Assembly: GCF_011189575.1 (NCBI RefSeq)
Contig: NZ_PUJW01000011.1
Span: forward strand, 1 to 64,000
Source of the DNA: Photorhabdus cinerea
GTDB lineage: Bacteria; Pseudomonadota; Gammaproteobacteria; Enterobacterales; Enterobacteriaceae
Length of the DNA stretch: 64,000 bases
Reading direction: 5' to 3'
The notes under the pieces are model-generated. The model searched no databases, was not told where the DNA came from, and was given only the letters and a program-made list of their open reading frames with translations. The position numbers and the translations under genes are program-made. Below are positions 45,211 through 54,505 of this stretch, piece by piece; within the stretch, counting starts at the first letter, position 1; the number at the start of each line of letters is the position of its first letter.

Positions 45211-45260
45211 TTGAGAAAATAAGAATAGTAATATCAATAGATTAGTTTAATTTATTTATC

Positions 45261-45330
45261 ATTTGGTATCATTTGGTATCATTTGGTATCATTTGGTATC
45301 ATTTGGTATCATTTGGTATCATTTGGTATC
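45261..45330. repeat. Tandem repeat: seven perfect copies of ATTTGGTATC
   Basis: Seven 10-bp units run head to tail without a mismatch, flanked by partial units (TTTATC before, ATTT after). Perfect short tandem arrays of this kind are prone to slipped-strand length change. Confidence 0.97.
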
Positions 45331-46973
45331 ATTTTTTTATTACTGGATGATTTATTTTTTCAAAAATAACTCTCATATTATAGCAAGAGTAATAATAAAA
45401 CACATAAACAGTCCAATAATAAAAATATTTTCATTCATATTTAAATAGAAAGTGGACCGTAAAATAGACGATATAAACTTGGTTTTTATTTTTTATTAAA
45501 AAAATATTTACCATATGAAAAGGTATTGAAATATTATATTAAATTTAATTGATTTTGAATTTAGTATATCATTAACTTAGGCAATTAATGGACTATCCAA
45601 TACTAGTTCAGCTAGTAAAGGTTTATTAGTGCTAAAATCCTGCCAGTTATATTGCTTGAATATAAATGGATTGCTGATTTTGCAAATTGCAAATTGCAAA
45701 TATCCATCAGTTTTTACCATTTTCAGAAGGAAACGTGGATTCAATTTTTCATGCTAATCTGGTACTCAGCATAGATCAAAATCGGGTCTGATTGGACCCG
45801 GAATGTTGTGTTTATCTTTGCATAAAACGGTCAGGCTATTGTGATCAAATGCTCAAATTCGGCAGAAAAATAAGTAACAGTGGGATAGGTACCCATCACT
45901 GTGTGTTTGCGAGATCGATAGGAATAATTGGCATGGTGCGAAAGTGGCAGAGTTGTTTATCAATGTTAAACAAGGGGGCTGTCAAAGCCGTTGTTATTTA
46001 AAATAAGAAGTAGTGATTAAAATTAGAATAATTGCATGAATTAATCGTTTTTCCATAGTATGAAGAGGATTAATAGTATGAAGAGGGCTAAAAGGACAGA
46101 TGTATTTGATGCTATTATTTATAGAAATAATTTGCACACAACATAGAGATAAATTCATTCAGATCAACCTTACTGAAATTATATTTTATCTTATTGTTTT
46201 TTTAGTTTACTATTTTAAATAATTGATAAAATATTCAAATGGTTAAGAAATATATTTTTATATGTCGATATGCTATTAACTGCATTATAATATCAACGAT
46301 ATTAGGCTTGTAAATTTAGTAGAATCAGGCAGTTAAGTATATCAGTACTTTTGTGATCATTCACTCATTACGATCAGTTTTTTTATGATAAAATATAAGG
46401 GATAATAAATTAATTTTTTGTAAAGCATCAGTGTTGGTGCTATATGGATTCATGAATTCAATGGGATGTATTTGGCAATAAATGAGGTTGTTATTGAGAT
46501 TCATCACAAAATATAATGATTTGCAATAAGTATAAAATCATTGAATTTGAGCTTGATTGATGTAATGTGATGCTATTTTAGGTCTATTTCTCAGTTAAAT
46601 GTAAAAATACCTAATGAAGAATCTGTTGCAGAAGCATAACTTTAAAATAGCTTAACAGAGTGAGAAATTATTCCAGCGTCTTATCATTGCAGGATTCAAA
46701 AGTATAGGTAAAAACCTGTTTTTAATCGTATCGTAATCATGGAAATGCCGATGTTTATTGGTTCTGCTCTTGGCAAATGGCTATTGTTCATCGGTTGGAG
46801 TTTTTTAAATGGTATCACATTGTGATCAAGACAATGCTCAAAATTCGGGGAATACTGCGACAGCCAGAGCCATTTATGGCCATGGAGAGAATTTTGCCTA
46901 CCATTCCAGACGCGTAAATGTTATTAGAAATTGTGACCGTATATCTCTATTTTTTGCGATCCGTGTGATGGCA

Positions 46974-47059
46974 TTACCCCGCATTCACTTCTTTATTGGG
47001 AACTGTAGTCTCACAGGTAATCATAAATGGGACTACCCCGTGTTCGCTTCTTTATCAGG
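46974..47059. repeat. Imperfect direct repeat upstream of bkdA
   Basis: Two 27-base copies (cores TACCCCGCATTCACTTCTTT and TACCCCGTGTTCGCTTCTTT) are spaced by 59 bases. They end about 55 bases before the bkdA start, where regulator binding sites could lie. Confidence 0.6.
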
Positions 47060-47113
47060 CATTAAGCGCAATAACGACAATTACCACGTTAACTATTTGT
47101 GAGGAAAAAGAGA

Positions 47114-49111
47114 GTGATAGACGTACAGATCAATGAAGTACCTCTTAAGGAACACAGCCCTTCAATGGATAATTGTTTGGATGAGCAAAAGTTACTTTAT
47201 GACATGCTGCTGTCACGGGAATTTGATAATCGTAGTGCGATAGTCACACGACAAGGCCGCGCTTGGTTCCATGTATCGGCTGCTGGACATGAAGGACTGG
47301 CAGTGTTGCCACAGCTGATGGAAAAGAATGATGTGTTGGTTCCTTACTATCGTGATCGGGCATTAGTATTAGCGCGTGGTATGTCTATTGTTGAAATGAC
47401 AAGGGAATTGATGGGTAAGGCCACTTCTCACTCAGCTGGCCGGACCATGTCGAATCATTTTTGCTCCAAAGAGCATAATATTTTCTCGGTAGTCAGTCTG
47501 ACGGGAACCCAATGTATTCCCGCGACTGGAGCTGCCTGGGCAAGCGTGTTGGATAATAAAAATGGGCTTGTCGTGTGTGGTGTTGGCGATGCGGCAACCC
47601 GGCAGGGAGAATTTTATGAAGCGGTCAGCTTTGCGGTTGAAAGGCGTTTGCCCGTCGTCTTTGTGGTTTCCGATAATAAATTGGGTATTAGTACCTCAAC
47701 GGAGAAGATGGCTCCGTATCGATTGGGAATATTTAACGAGTGTTTGATCCGCCGTGTTGATGCCCGCAAGCCGGAAACTTTGTTTCCTGTTGCACAGGAG
47801 GTATTCAATAAGGCGCGATTTGAGCGAACACCTTGCATCTTGGTTTGTCGTGTGGACCGGTTAGATTCTCATTCCAACTCAGATTCTCACAAACTGTACC
47901 GTACCCAAGATGAGCTGGAGGCACTACAGGACCCTATTGAAAATTATGTCGCCTATTTAAAGGAAAAGGGGGCGATTACTGAACAGGCGTTGACTGAACA
48001 AAAAGAGCGCATTAAAGCGGATGTCATGGAAATATTTGAGCGTGTTTATCACGAGGCAGAGCCTGATCCTGCAAGTGTCAGTACCTATTTGTGTAATCGT
48101 GAAAGCGCTCCTGTTGTACATATTGAAATGGAAGCCGAAGAGACACAGTTTAAAGCGGTGAATCAGGTTTTGGACGAGGCGTTGAGCCAGAATCCAAATG
48201 TGCTGTTATTTGGTGAGGATATTGAAGATCCCAAAGGCGGGGTTTTTGGTTTCACCCGCGGCTTATCCACCCGTTATCCTGATCGCGTTTTTAATGCTCC
48301 CCTTTCTGAAGCCACGATTATTGGTTCTTCTGTTGGATTGTCCGCCTGTGGTTGGCGTCCAATTGTTGAATTGCAATTTATCGACTTTGTTGGGTTGGGC
48401 TTCAATCAGTTACAGTCACAACTTGGCACTTTAAGTTGGAGAACCGTGGGAAAATGGCGTTGTCCGGTGGTGATATATGCTCCTTATGGCGCTTATCTTC
48501 CTGGAGGCGGTATATGGCACAGCCAAAGCTCGGACGGTATTTTAGCGCATATTCCCGGTATTAATGTGCTTGTTCCAACAACACCCGCCGACACAGTCGC
48601 GTTGTTCCGTACTGCATTAAGTCTGGATATGCCGAGTCTGATCCTGATCCCTAAACACCTGATGAGAGAGCGTCATGAGCGCCAGCTGGTGACTCCAGTG
48701 TCGCTTGGGCAGGCAAATATTGTCAGGGCTGGCAAGCATATTACACTGGTTGCCTGGGGGAATACCGTTCAGCTTGCGACTATGGCTGCTCTTCAGGCGG
48801 AAAAAAACAATATTGACATTGAAGTGATTGAATTACGTAGTCTGGTACCTTGGGATAAACAACGGATTGCGGCATCTTTGCGCAAAACCGGGCGGCTTAT
48901 CGTTGTGCAAGAGGATACCCGGACGGCCAGTGTTGGAGCATCCATTATTGCTGATATTTTGGATGAGAATGACAATTTCTTCTCTTTACTGGCACCTCCG
49001 CGCCTGGTGACGCGTGAAGATATTCATATTCCTTTTAATCCTTGTTTAGAAAAAGCTGTCTTACCCAGCACGGATGACATTTTGGCTTCCGTCTATGCGG
49101 TAATGGGCTAA
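47114..49111 (+). CDS. bkdA: BkdA: fused E1 alpha-beta branched-chain 2-oxoacid dehydrogenase
   Basis: The N-terminal half (about residues 20-320) is a thiamine-diphosphate E1 alpha domain (AAGHEGLAVLPQLMEKNDVL, then the ThDP motif GVGDAATRQGEFYEAVSFAV with SDNKLGIST). The C-terminal half (about 335-665) is an E1 beta domain (LFGEDIEDPKGGVFGFTRGL, FNAPLSEATIIGSSVGLSAC, ELQFIDFVGLGFNQLQSQLG). It decarboxylates branched-chain 2-oxoacids. I prefer the GTG preceded by GAGGAAAAAGA; an alternative GTG five codons earlier has no ribosome site. It forms an operon with bkdB (nine bases later) and bkdC. In Photorhabdus bkdABC is reported to be required for isopropylstilbene, and also for iso-branched fatty acids. 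Confidence 0.92.
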   Translation: MIDVQINEVPLKEHSPSMDNCLDEQKLLYDMLLSREFDNRSAIVTRQGRAWFHVSAAGHEGLAVLPQLMEKNDVLVPYYRDRALVLARGMSIVEMTRELMGKATSHSAGRTMSNHFCSKEHNIFSVVSLTGTQCIPATGAAWASVLDNKNGLVVCGVGDAATRQGEFYEAVSFAVERRLPVVFVVSDNKLGISTSTEKMAPYRLGIFNECLIRRVDARKPETLFPVAQEVFNKARFERTPCILVCRVDRLDSHSNSDSHKLYRTQDELEALQDPIENYVAYLKEKGAITEQALTEQKERIKADVMEIFERVYHEAEPDPASVSTYLCNRESAPVVHIEMEAEETQFKAVNQVLDEALSQNPNVLLFGEDIEDPKGGVFGFTRGLSTRYPDRVFNAPLSEATIIGSSVGLSACGWRPIVELQFIDFVGLGFNQLQSQLGTLSWRTVGKWRCPVVIYAPYGAYLPGGGIWHSQSSDGILAHIPGINVLVPTTPADTVALFRTALSLDMPSLILIPKHLMRERHERQLVTPVSLGQANIVRAGKHITLVAWGNTVQLATMAALQAEKNNIDIEVIELRSLVPWDKQRIAASLRKTGRLIVVQEDTRTASVGASIIADILDENDNFFSLLAPPRLVTREDIHIPFNPCLEKAVLPSTDDILASVYAVMG

Positions 49112-49120
49112 GGAGAACTT

Positions 49121-50650
49121 ATGGCACAGTTGTTTATTCCCCCGATGGGAGAAGGAACCACGGAAGTCGTCGTCATCCAGTTACTTAAGCAGGTGGGAGA
49201 TTATGTCAAGCGTGATGAACCTGTTTATGAAATGGAGACGGATAAGGCCGCTTTTACCATTGAATCTGATGTTGAGGGGATACTGGAAAAATGGCTAGCG
49301 GCGGAAAATGATATTATCCCAGTTGGATCGCCTATTGCAGTCATTAGAGTCGCCGGCGAGTTGGTGGAGCCTTCCCCTGCCAGTGAAGAGTTAACGCCTC
49401 CGCTGGAGAAAGTGGAGAATGTGGAGATAGCGGCGGCTCCTGAGGTATCAGCTCCTCCGGCGCGTATTCCGCCTAAAACCCGTCAATACGCACAAGAACA
49501 TCACATTGAGCCACAAATTCTTAGCCAACTGGCGGAAAAACATGGGACATTATTGCCAGTCCATATTGATGATTATCTTCAACAGCACCGCGAAGCCAAA
49601 CCGTCAGAAAAAGACAAGGCAGAAAATGGCAATGTAGGTTTTCTGTCAAGAGATCAGCAGCGTCTTAATCGTGCAATACGGTTAAATAGTGCGACTGTAC
49701 AGCCTTGTTGGGCAGCTAAACCATTACCGATTGAGCTTGTTGATAGTGCCATTCGTCATTTAACGGAAACCTCCGGGCAACAAGAGTGGATAACGCCATT
49801 TCAGGTAATTACTTATGCAGTTGCTCAGGCACTGAAAAAATTCCCGATGTTGCGCTCAAGACCGCTTGATCAAGAACGTTATCACACTTATACGGATATC
49901 AACCTGGGTATTGCTTTTCTGGACGAAAAAGGTGATTTGAGTTCGTTAAAAGTACCGGGAACGCAGACAATGGGCTTTTTCGAGTTCAGACAGCATCTGA
50001 ATAGTGTACTTGATCCAGATGTTGAAAAACTGCCCGTCGATATTGATGTTCCTATGATGATTTCATATACCGGCAACGATGGTGCTACCTTTGCCGTACC
50101 GGTTATTGTGCCGCCATCTCAATCAACATTGTTCATCGGTGCGCCTCATAACAAAGAAATGAGCTTGGTTCTGGCATTTAATCACTATTTGCTTAATGGG
50201 GTAGAGGCGTCTGCATTTATTACAGAGGTTATTACTCAGGTCCGTGCTCTGGCTGGGTCACAATCGGTAGCCCATCAAATGGAAGGTAAATCTGTCAAAT
50301 CGGTCTCTAGTCAGTTACGCACACTTTTGGCTGATTTTCTGAATTGGGATGAGGATTTTACTGAATCAATGATGCAACGTACCTGGGCTGATTTGGGTAT
50401 TGATTCGCTTAAAGCGATAAAACTTGCGGAGCTGATGTCACGGGATTTTCGTCGAAAATTATCTCCAACCCTGTTCTGGCGCTATAGTTCGCCGCATCGA
50501 TTAATTGAGTACCTTGACGTTTCCAGTACTGAAATGACGGAGAAGAAAAAGCATTCCTTAGATGACTTTACTAATGCAGTGCGTGACCTTGATGGTGAAG
50601 CTGCATTAAGGTTGCAGAGCCTCATAGAAGGAGGGAAGCAGCATGGATAA
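49121..50650 (+). CDS. bkdB: BkdB: lipoyl/E2-like acyltransferase with C-terminal acyl carrier domain
   Basis: Domains in order in 509 residues: lipoyl domain (1-80, lipoyl-Lys in YEMETDKAAFTIESD); a proline-rich linker; a peripheral-subunit-binding domain (about 120-160, PPKTRQYAQEHHIEPQILSQ); an E2 acyltransferase-like domain (about 180-390); and an acyl carrier domain (about 400-470, DLGIDSLKAIKLAELMSRDF, with Ser for phosphopantetheine). In the E2 catalytic region the usual DHRxxDG reads FNHYLLNG: the His is kept but both Asp are Asn. This suggests the domain hands the acyl group to its own carrier domain or has altered chemistry. That is inference. An AAGGAG site precedes the ATG. Confidence 0.92.
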   Translation: MAQLFIPPMGEGTTEVVVIQLLKQVGDYVKRDEPVYEMETDKAAFTIESDVEGILEKWLAAENDIIPVGSPIAVIRVAGELVEPSPASEELTPPLEKVENVEIAAAPEVSAPPARIPPKTRQYAQEHHIEPQILSQLAEKHGTLLPVHIDDYLQQHREAKPSEKDKAENGNVGFLSRDQQRLNRAIRLNSATVQPCWAAKPLPIELVDSAIRHLTETSGQQEWITPFQVITYAVAQALKKFPMLRSRPLDQERYHTYTDINLGIAFLDEKGDLSSLKVPGTQTMGFFEFRQHLNSVLDPDVEKLPVDIDVPMMISYTGNDGATFAVPVIVPPSQSTLFIGAPHNKEMSLVLAFNHYLLNGVEASAFITEVITQVRALAGSQSVAHQMEGKSVKSVSSQLRTLLADFLNWDEDFTESMMQRTWADLGIDSLKAIKLAELMSRDFRRKLSPTLFWRYSSPHRLIEYLDVSSTEMTEKKKHSLDDFTNAVRDLDGEAALRLQSLIEGGKQHG

Positions 50651-52493
50651 TCTGTATCACATATATCATTCACTAAGTCCGGATGAACAACAGATGGCTA
50701 AATCTGTCTTGTTGGAACATCTGAACGCCATTGCTCCATCAATAAGTGATGCGGGTGATACGAAGCAGATGCCTATTGCTATTGTAGGCATGGCTTTCCG
50801 GCTCCCTGGAGCAGAAGATTCTCCTGAGCAAATGTGGGAGATCTTAAAATCTGGTCGCAGTGTGATAAAAGAGATTCCTGAGGAACGGTTTGCATCTGGG
50901 AAAACTTACGCTGTTCCGGTGCCCCAAAAAGCATTGAAAGCTGGGTTACTTGATAGTATTGATGGCTTTGATGCGCCATTCTTTGGTATTTTTCCGCGGG
51001 TAGCGGCTATGATGGACCCGCAACAGAGAATGCTATTGGAGCTGACATGGCAGGCAATCGAAGATAGCGGGGCTAATCCGCTTGACTATTCAGGATCAAA
51101 AACGGGTGTTTTTATTGGTTCGTGCAGTAATGACTATCGTGAACTCGCTGCGGCTGATATGACGATGGCAAATGCTTATGTAACGACGGGAACACTGAAT
51201 TGCCTTCTGGCAAACAGGTTGTCATTTTATTACAACTTTGTTGGTCCGAGTTTACAAATTGATACCGCGTGTTCAAGCGGGTTAACTGCATTGACTCAAG
51301 CTGTAAATTCATTACGTTCTGGAGAATGCCAACAGGCGGTAGTTGGCAGTATTAATTTATTGAGCAACACATTTAACATGGCTGCTTATTATCGAGCGGG
51401 GATGTTATCTAAAGATGGGTGTTGCCGGGTTTTTGATGCGGATGCTAATGGTTTTGTACGTGGTGAAGGGGCTGTGTGTCTATTTCTGAAAACGCACAAA
51501 CAGGCATTAGAGGATCGGGACCCGATTTATGGATACGTTCGGGCATCGTCGATAAATCATGGTGGGCGAGCCAACTCACTGACTTCACCTAACCCTGAGC
51601 AGCAAATCGCATTAGTCAATGATTGTTTGCAACAGGCTGGAGTCTCTGCGGAGCAAATTAGTTACATGGAAGCACATGGAACGGGGACTTCGCTGGGTGA
51701 TCCAATTGAATTTAACGCGCTTAACGAAGTCTTTAACCATGATAAATCAGGAAAAACCCGGCAGCCTTGTTATATTGGTTCAGTAAAAGCCAATATAGGT
51801 CATTTAGAGGGAGCGGCGGGATTAGCGGGCATCGTTAAAGTCTTATTGATGTTGCAGCATAAATCTATTGTACCTAGCGCAGCGTTTCAGCGTTTGAATC
51901 CTGAAATTGATAACACGGATACTCGCTTGCAATTGGCTACGGAAGTACATTCTTGGCAGGTGGGGGCAGGGCAAAAACGTTTTGCTGGGTTAAGTTCCTT
52001 TGGATTGGGTGGAAGTAATGCTCATGTTATTTTGGAGGAAGCTCCGACCAAAACACAGCAATCGGTTAAAGCCAGTTCTGAGAAATATTACTATCCTGTT
52101 GCCGCTAATAGCCCGGCATCGTTGCAAAAAATGGTTGTCATGCTGGGAGATTTTATTGAAAACGATGCAAATATCGATTTGCAAGCGGTGAGCTGGACAT
52201 TGCAGTTTGGTAGGGCAGCTTTACCTCATCGGGCATTGTTTGTTGCGACATCAAGACAAGATCTTCTGAGCCAGTTACGTGATTTTGTTTCGTCTGTTTC
52301 AGCCGATGAAGAACAGTGGCTCCATATGGCGGCAGACGACTCTCGATTTTTATGGTTACAAGGTCAGAATATAGATTGGCGTACCTGTTGGCCTTCCGGG
52401 CAGAAACCGTTACGCATTAGATTGCCCAAATATGCATTTGAACATCGGCGTTACTGGTTACCTAACCATGAATCTGTGGTTGAAAAACCGTAG
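50643..52493 (+). CDS. bkdC: BkdC: polyketide-type beta-ketoacyl synthase
   Basis: BkdC is a single type I PKS ketosynthase of 616 residues. A short N-terminal docking-like helical segment (about 1-40) precedes the KS domain (IAIVGMAFRLPGAEDSPEQM). The catalytic triad is intact: Cys in DTACSSGLTALTQAV, His in EAHGTGTSLGDPIEF and His in KANIGHLEGAAGLAGIVKVL. A KS-to-AT-type linker ends in RIRLPKYAFEHRRYWLP, but no AT, KR or other domain follows. It overlaps bkdB by eight bases. In the published stilbene pathway a ketosynthase extends the isovaleryl unit to a beta-ketoacyl chain that meets a cinnamoyl-derived unit; BkdC fits this role. Confidence 0.93.
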   Translation: MDNLYHIYHSLSPDEQQMAKSVLLEHLNAIAPSISDAGDTKQMPIAIVGMAFRLPGAEDSPEQMWEILKSGRSVIKEIPEERFASGKTYAVPVPQKALKAGLLDSIDGFDAPFFGIFPRVAAMMDPQQRMLLELTWQAIEDSGANPLDYSGSKTGVFIGSCSNDYRELAAADMTMANAYVTTGTLNCLLANRLSFYYNFVGPSLQIDTACSSGLTALTQAVNSLRSGECQQAVVGSINLLSNTFNMAAYYRAGMLSKDGCCRVFDADANGFVRGEGAVCLFLKTHKQALEDRDPIYGYVRASSINHGGRANSLTSPNPEQQIALVNDCLQQAGVSAEQISYMEAHGTGTSLGDPIEFNALNEVFNHDKSGKTRQPCYIGSVKANIGHLEGAAGLAGIVKVLLMLQHKSIVPSAAFQRLNPEIDNTDTRLQLATEVHSWQVGAGQKRFAGLSSFGLGGSNAHVILEEAPTKTQQSVKASSEKYYYPVAANSPASLQKMVVMLGDFIENDANIDLQAVSWTLQFGRAALPHRALFVATSRQDLLSQLRDFVSSVSADEEQWLHMAADDSRFLWLQGQNIDWRTCWPSGQKPLRIRLPKYAFEHRRYWLPNHESVVEKP

Positions 52494-52542
52494 GAAGTGA
52501 AACGGAACGGGAAAACCAGAGAGTATGATGAAATAGTTGCAG

Positions 52543-52581
52543 AACCCCACAATCATCGAAAGAGATTGTGGGGTTTCTTTT
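52543..52581 (+). terminator. Terminator of the bkdABC operon
   Basis: The perfect 12-bp stem AACCCCACAATC / GATTGTGGGGTT is followed by TCTTTTGTTT. Confidence 0.92.
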
Positions 52582-53148
52582 GTTTGTCTTATGTTCCCGT
52601 TTGCATTGAAAGGGGGGGATTTGGCTAAGAAAATAGTATTTAATTTAATTAAAACGATGCTTGAGCAGTTAAAGGGTATTTCTCTAATGAATATTTTAGC
52701 CGTTGTAGCATAATAATATTTTTATTGAGAGTGGTAGCAGGATTAATTGTATATATTTCTTGGCTAAAATAAAAAAATGCGTTTATATCTATGTGAAACG
52801 GTTATTCTTAGCAAGGGTTAAGGCTGGGTTTAATCAACGCCATTATTGTTATGAATTAATAATGTAATTAACCTAAATTTCTACAGATGTTATTTTAAAC
52901 TGAAGTTATCTTCTGCAAAGATATTTAAAATAATCGTTTTACAGTGATTGTTATCACAAAGTGAGCTTTTGTGAAATACTACTATGGAATTACATATTTC
53001 TATTTGATATATTGTTAATAACTAGTTAGCTTTTTTGCCAATATAATTTTTTGAAGATTAAAGTTTTACTGGGAAATATTATATTATTTAATAGAGGGAT
53101 AGTCACTTTAAAATGAAATTTTATTTATAGAGATAAGAGGAAGGTAAT
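52582..53148. other. AT-rich spacer between bkdC and the cupin gene
   Basis: About 570 bases hold no credible gene. The last part carries an AGAGGAAGG ribosome site for the cupin gene. Confidence 0.6.
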
Positions 53149-53571
53149 ATGGAGTTTATTAAAAATAGATTTTGTCACTGGAATGGTGAACATCTCGTTG
53201 TCGATACAATGGCTAGAAGTCATAAAATGGTTAACAGTATGGGAACGGGCGAGGGATTAGTTTCGTTTGATGGCTTTGGTGCTGATTTAATTCGTTTCAG
53301 CAAAGATGAAGGGATGCAGAATCATACTCACATAGGGCATCATATCTTATTTGTACTCGCAGGAACGGGTCATGTTATTTATGCTGGAGAAAAGCATGAA
53401 ATAGAACCTGGGGTTTGTTATTTTGTGAATGGACAAATAGATCACGCGATTAAAGCAACCAGCGATTTGGTCATGCTTGTTGTTGGTAATAATCATTGTG
53501 CGGTTGATTCACAAGATAGGACGACGCTGGTGCCATATAGGGAGGGAACCCCAGAAGAATTAAAGGTTTAA
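53149..53571 (+). CDS. Small single-domain cupin protein
   Basis: The 140-residue protein has a conserved cupin_2 barrel. Motif 1 reads NHTHIGHHILFVLAGTGHVI with three His available for metal, and motif 2 reads GVCYFVNGQIDHAIKATSDL with a further His. Cupins of this size include dioxygenases, isomerases and auxiliary enzymes of natural-product pathways, so the reaction is undefined. It lies downstream of the bkd terminator with its own long upstream region and is probably a separate transcript. A connection with stilbene synthesis is possible but unsupported beyond proximity. Confidence 0.8.
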   Translation: MEFIKNRFCHWNGEHLVVDTMARSHKMVNSMGTGEGLVSFDGFGADLIRFSKDEGMQNHTHIGHHILFVLAGTGHVIYAGEKHEIEPGVCYFVNGQIDHAIKATSDLVMLVVGNNHCAVDSQDRTTLVPYREGTPEELKV

Positions 53572-54228
53572 CTTGGGATAAATTGAATTAAACATGTGCT
53601 AGTGCTTGGTGAGTAGCGAGAATGCCATGATATTCTGCCAGAGAAAAATATCTAACATTATATTCATGAAGATAATTATAAATCAGGAGAAGTAATTAGT
53701 AATTGGAATGATAAAAGGATGATATGAGATTTTTTAATTAATATAATATGAGAATCTCATGGAGGGGATCAGGTACTAGCCTATGAAAAATTGGATTTGC
53801 TGGAAATAAAATGGAGAAATATATTTGAGATAATATTATATTGTAATGATAAAGGTGGGAATGACTATTGAAATTACTTTAATCTAACATTTAATTTGGG
53901 AAATAATTTCAATGGATGGGGGTAATGAGTTTCTGAATGGAAATTAATTTAAATAACCTGAGTTCTGGTTAAGCCGTTACTAACATATCCATTTTTAAGC
54001 AAGAAATATTCAATGACTTTGTTCTCTTTATTATTCTTGAAATCAGATTTTTTTAATTCCATCTTATAACTCTCTCATTCTTGCATAGCTCAGTTCTTAT
54101 AATCCACTATTTTTTCTATTGATAATGTTATAGGAATAATTCATTTGATAGTAATTTCATATAAATATTAATCAATTACAATAAAGGCAATGAAATACTA
54201 TAAAGAATATTTAACTCCAAAATCAATC
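53572..54228. other. AT-rich spacer between the cupin gene and the immunity-gene cluster
   Basis: About 657 bases with no open frame of note lie between convergent transcripts. I see no clear terminator. Confidence 0.55.
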
Positions 54229-54411
54229 TTACTTTGAAAGATAGAATTTCTTCGCATCTTCTAAACTCATAGAATTAGCTCCTCCTGAAAAATGTGGGTC
54301 TGCTGATTGAACAGGATCATCCTCCCAATGACATATCGGACATATTTCATATTCTCCTAAATGCTCAATTGTCCGTTTACCACAACACGGACAAGTATTA
54401 TATTCCATCAT
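54229..54411 (-). CDS. Small CPCC-type cysteine-rich protein
   Basis: The 60-residue protein has two cysteine pairs, NTCPCCGKRTIEHLGEYEIC and CPICHW, forming a zinc-ribbon-like fold, then SADPHFSGGANSMSLEDAKK. This fits the Cys-rich CPCC family, whose small members often sit beside polymorphic-toxin and immunity genes. The function is unproven. I chose the first of two adjacent ATGs, preceded by GGAACAG. It is the last gene on the minus strand of the PAAR effector locus, so it may be an additional immunity protein or an antitoxin-like partner. Confidence 0.72.
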   Translation of the reverse strand: MMEYNTCPCCGKRTIEHLGEYEICPICHWEDDPVQSADPHFSGGANSMSLEDAKKFYLSK

Positions 54412-54505
54412 TGTCTGTTCCAATATTCAAATTCATTTTCAGTTTAATTTTTTAAACTACTCATTAATGAATTGAATCTCAAGAAGAATTTCCTCTTGGT
54501 ATTGA

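Larger units (their letters stand above)
44791..47113. other. Long AT-rich, repeat-containing spacer between cheZ and bkdA
   Basis: About 2.3 kb without a convincing gene. It holds a 36-bp near-perfect palindrome (45175-45210), a seven-copy 10-bp tandem repeat (45261-45330), two imperfect copies of a 32-bp sequence (45837-45868 and 46818-46849), and a direct repeat just before bkdA (46974-47000 and 47033-47059). The parts around 45600-46010 and 46690-47090 are less AT-rich than the rest and may be remnants of genes. Confidence 0.6.

Noticed and set aside
45263..45448. Frame made of repeated VSFGIIWYHL units
   Set aside because: It is only the translation of the 10-bp tandem repeat; no ribosome site and no downstream domain.
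45792..46001. 69-codon frame in the cheZ-bkdA gap
   Set aside because: No family features; possibly a gene remnant, reported only as a degenerate repeat.
46809..47102. 97-codon frame ending at the bkdA start
   Set aside because: Composition is not protein-like, it contains the direct repeat, and it ends on the bkdA ribosome site.
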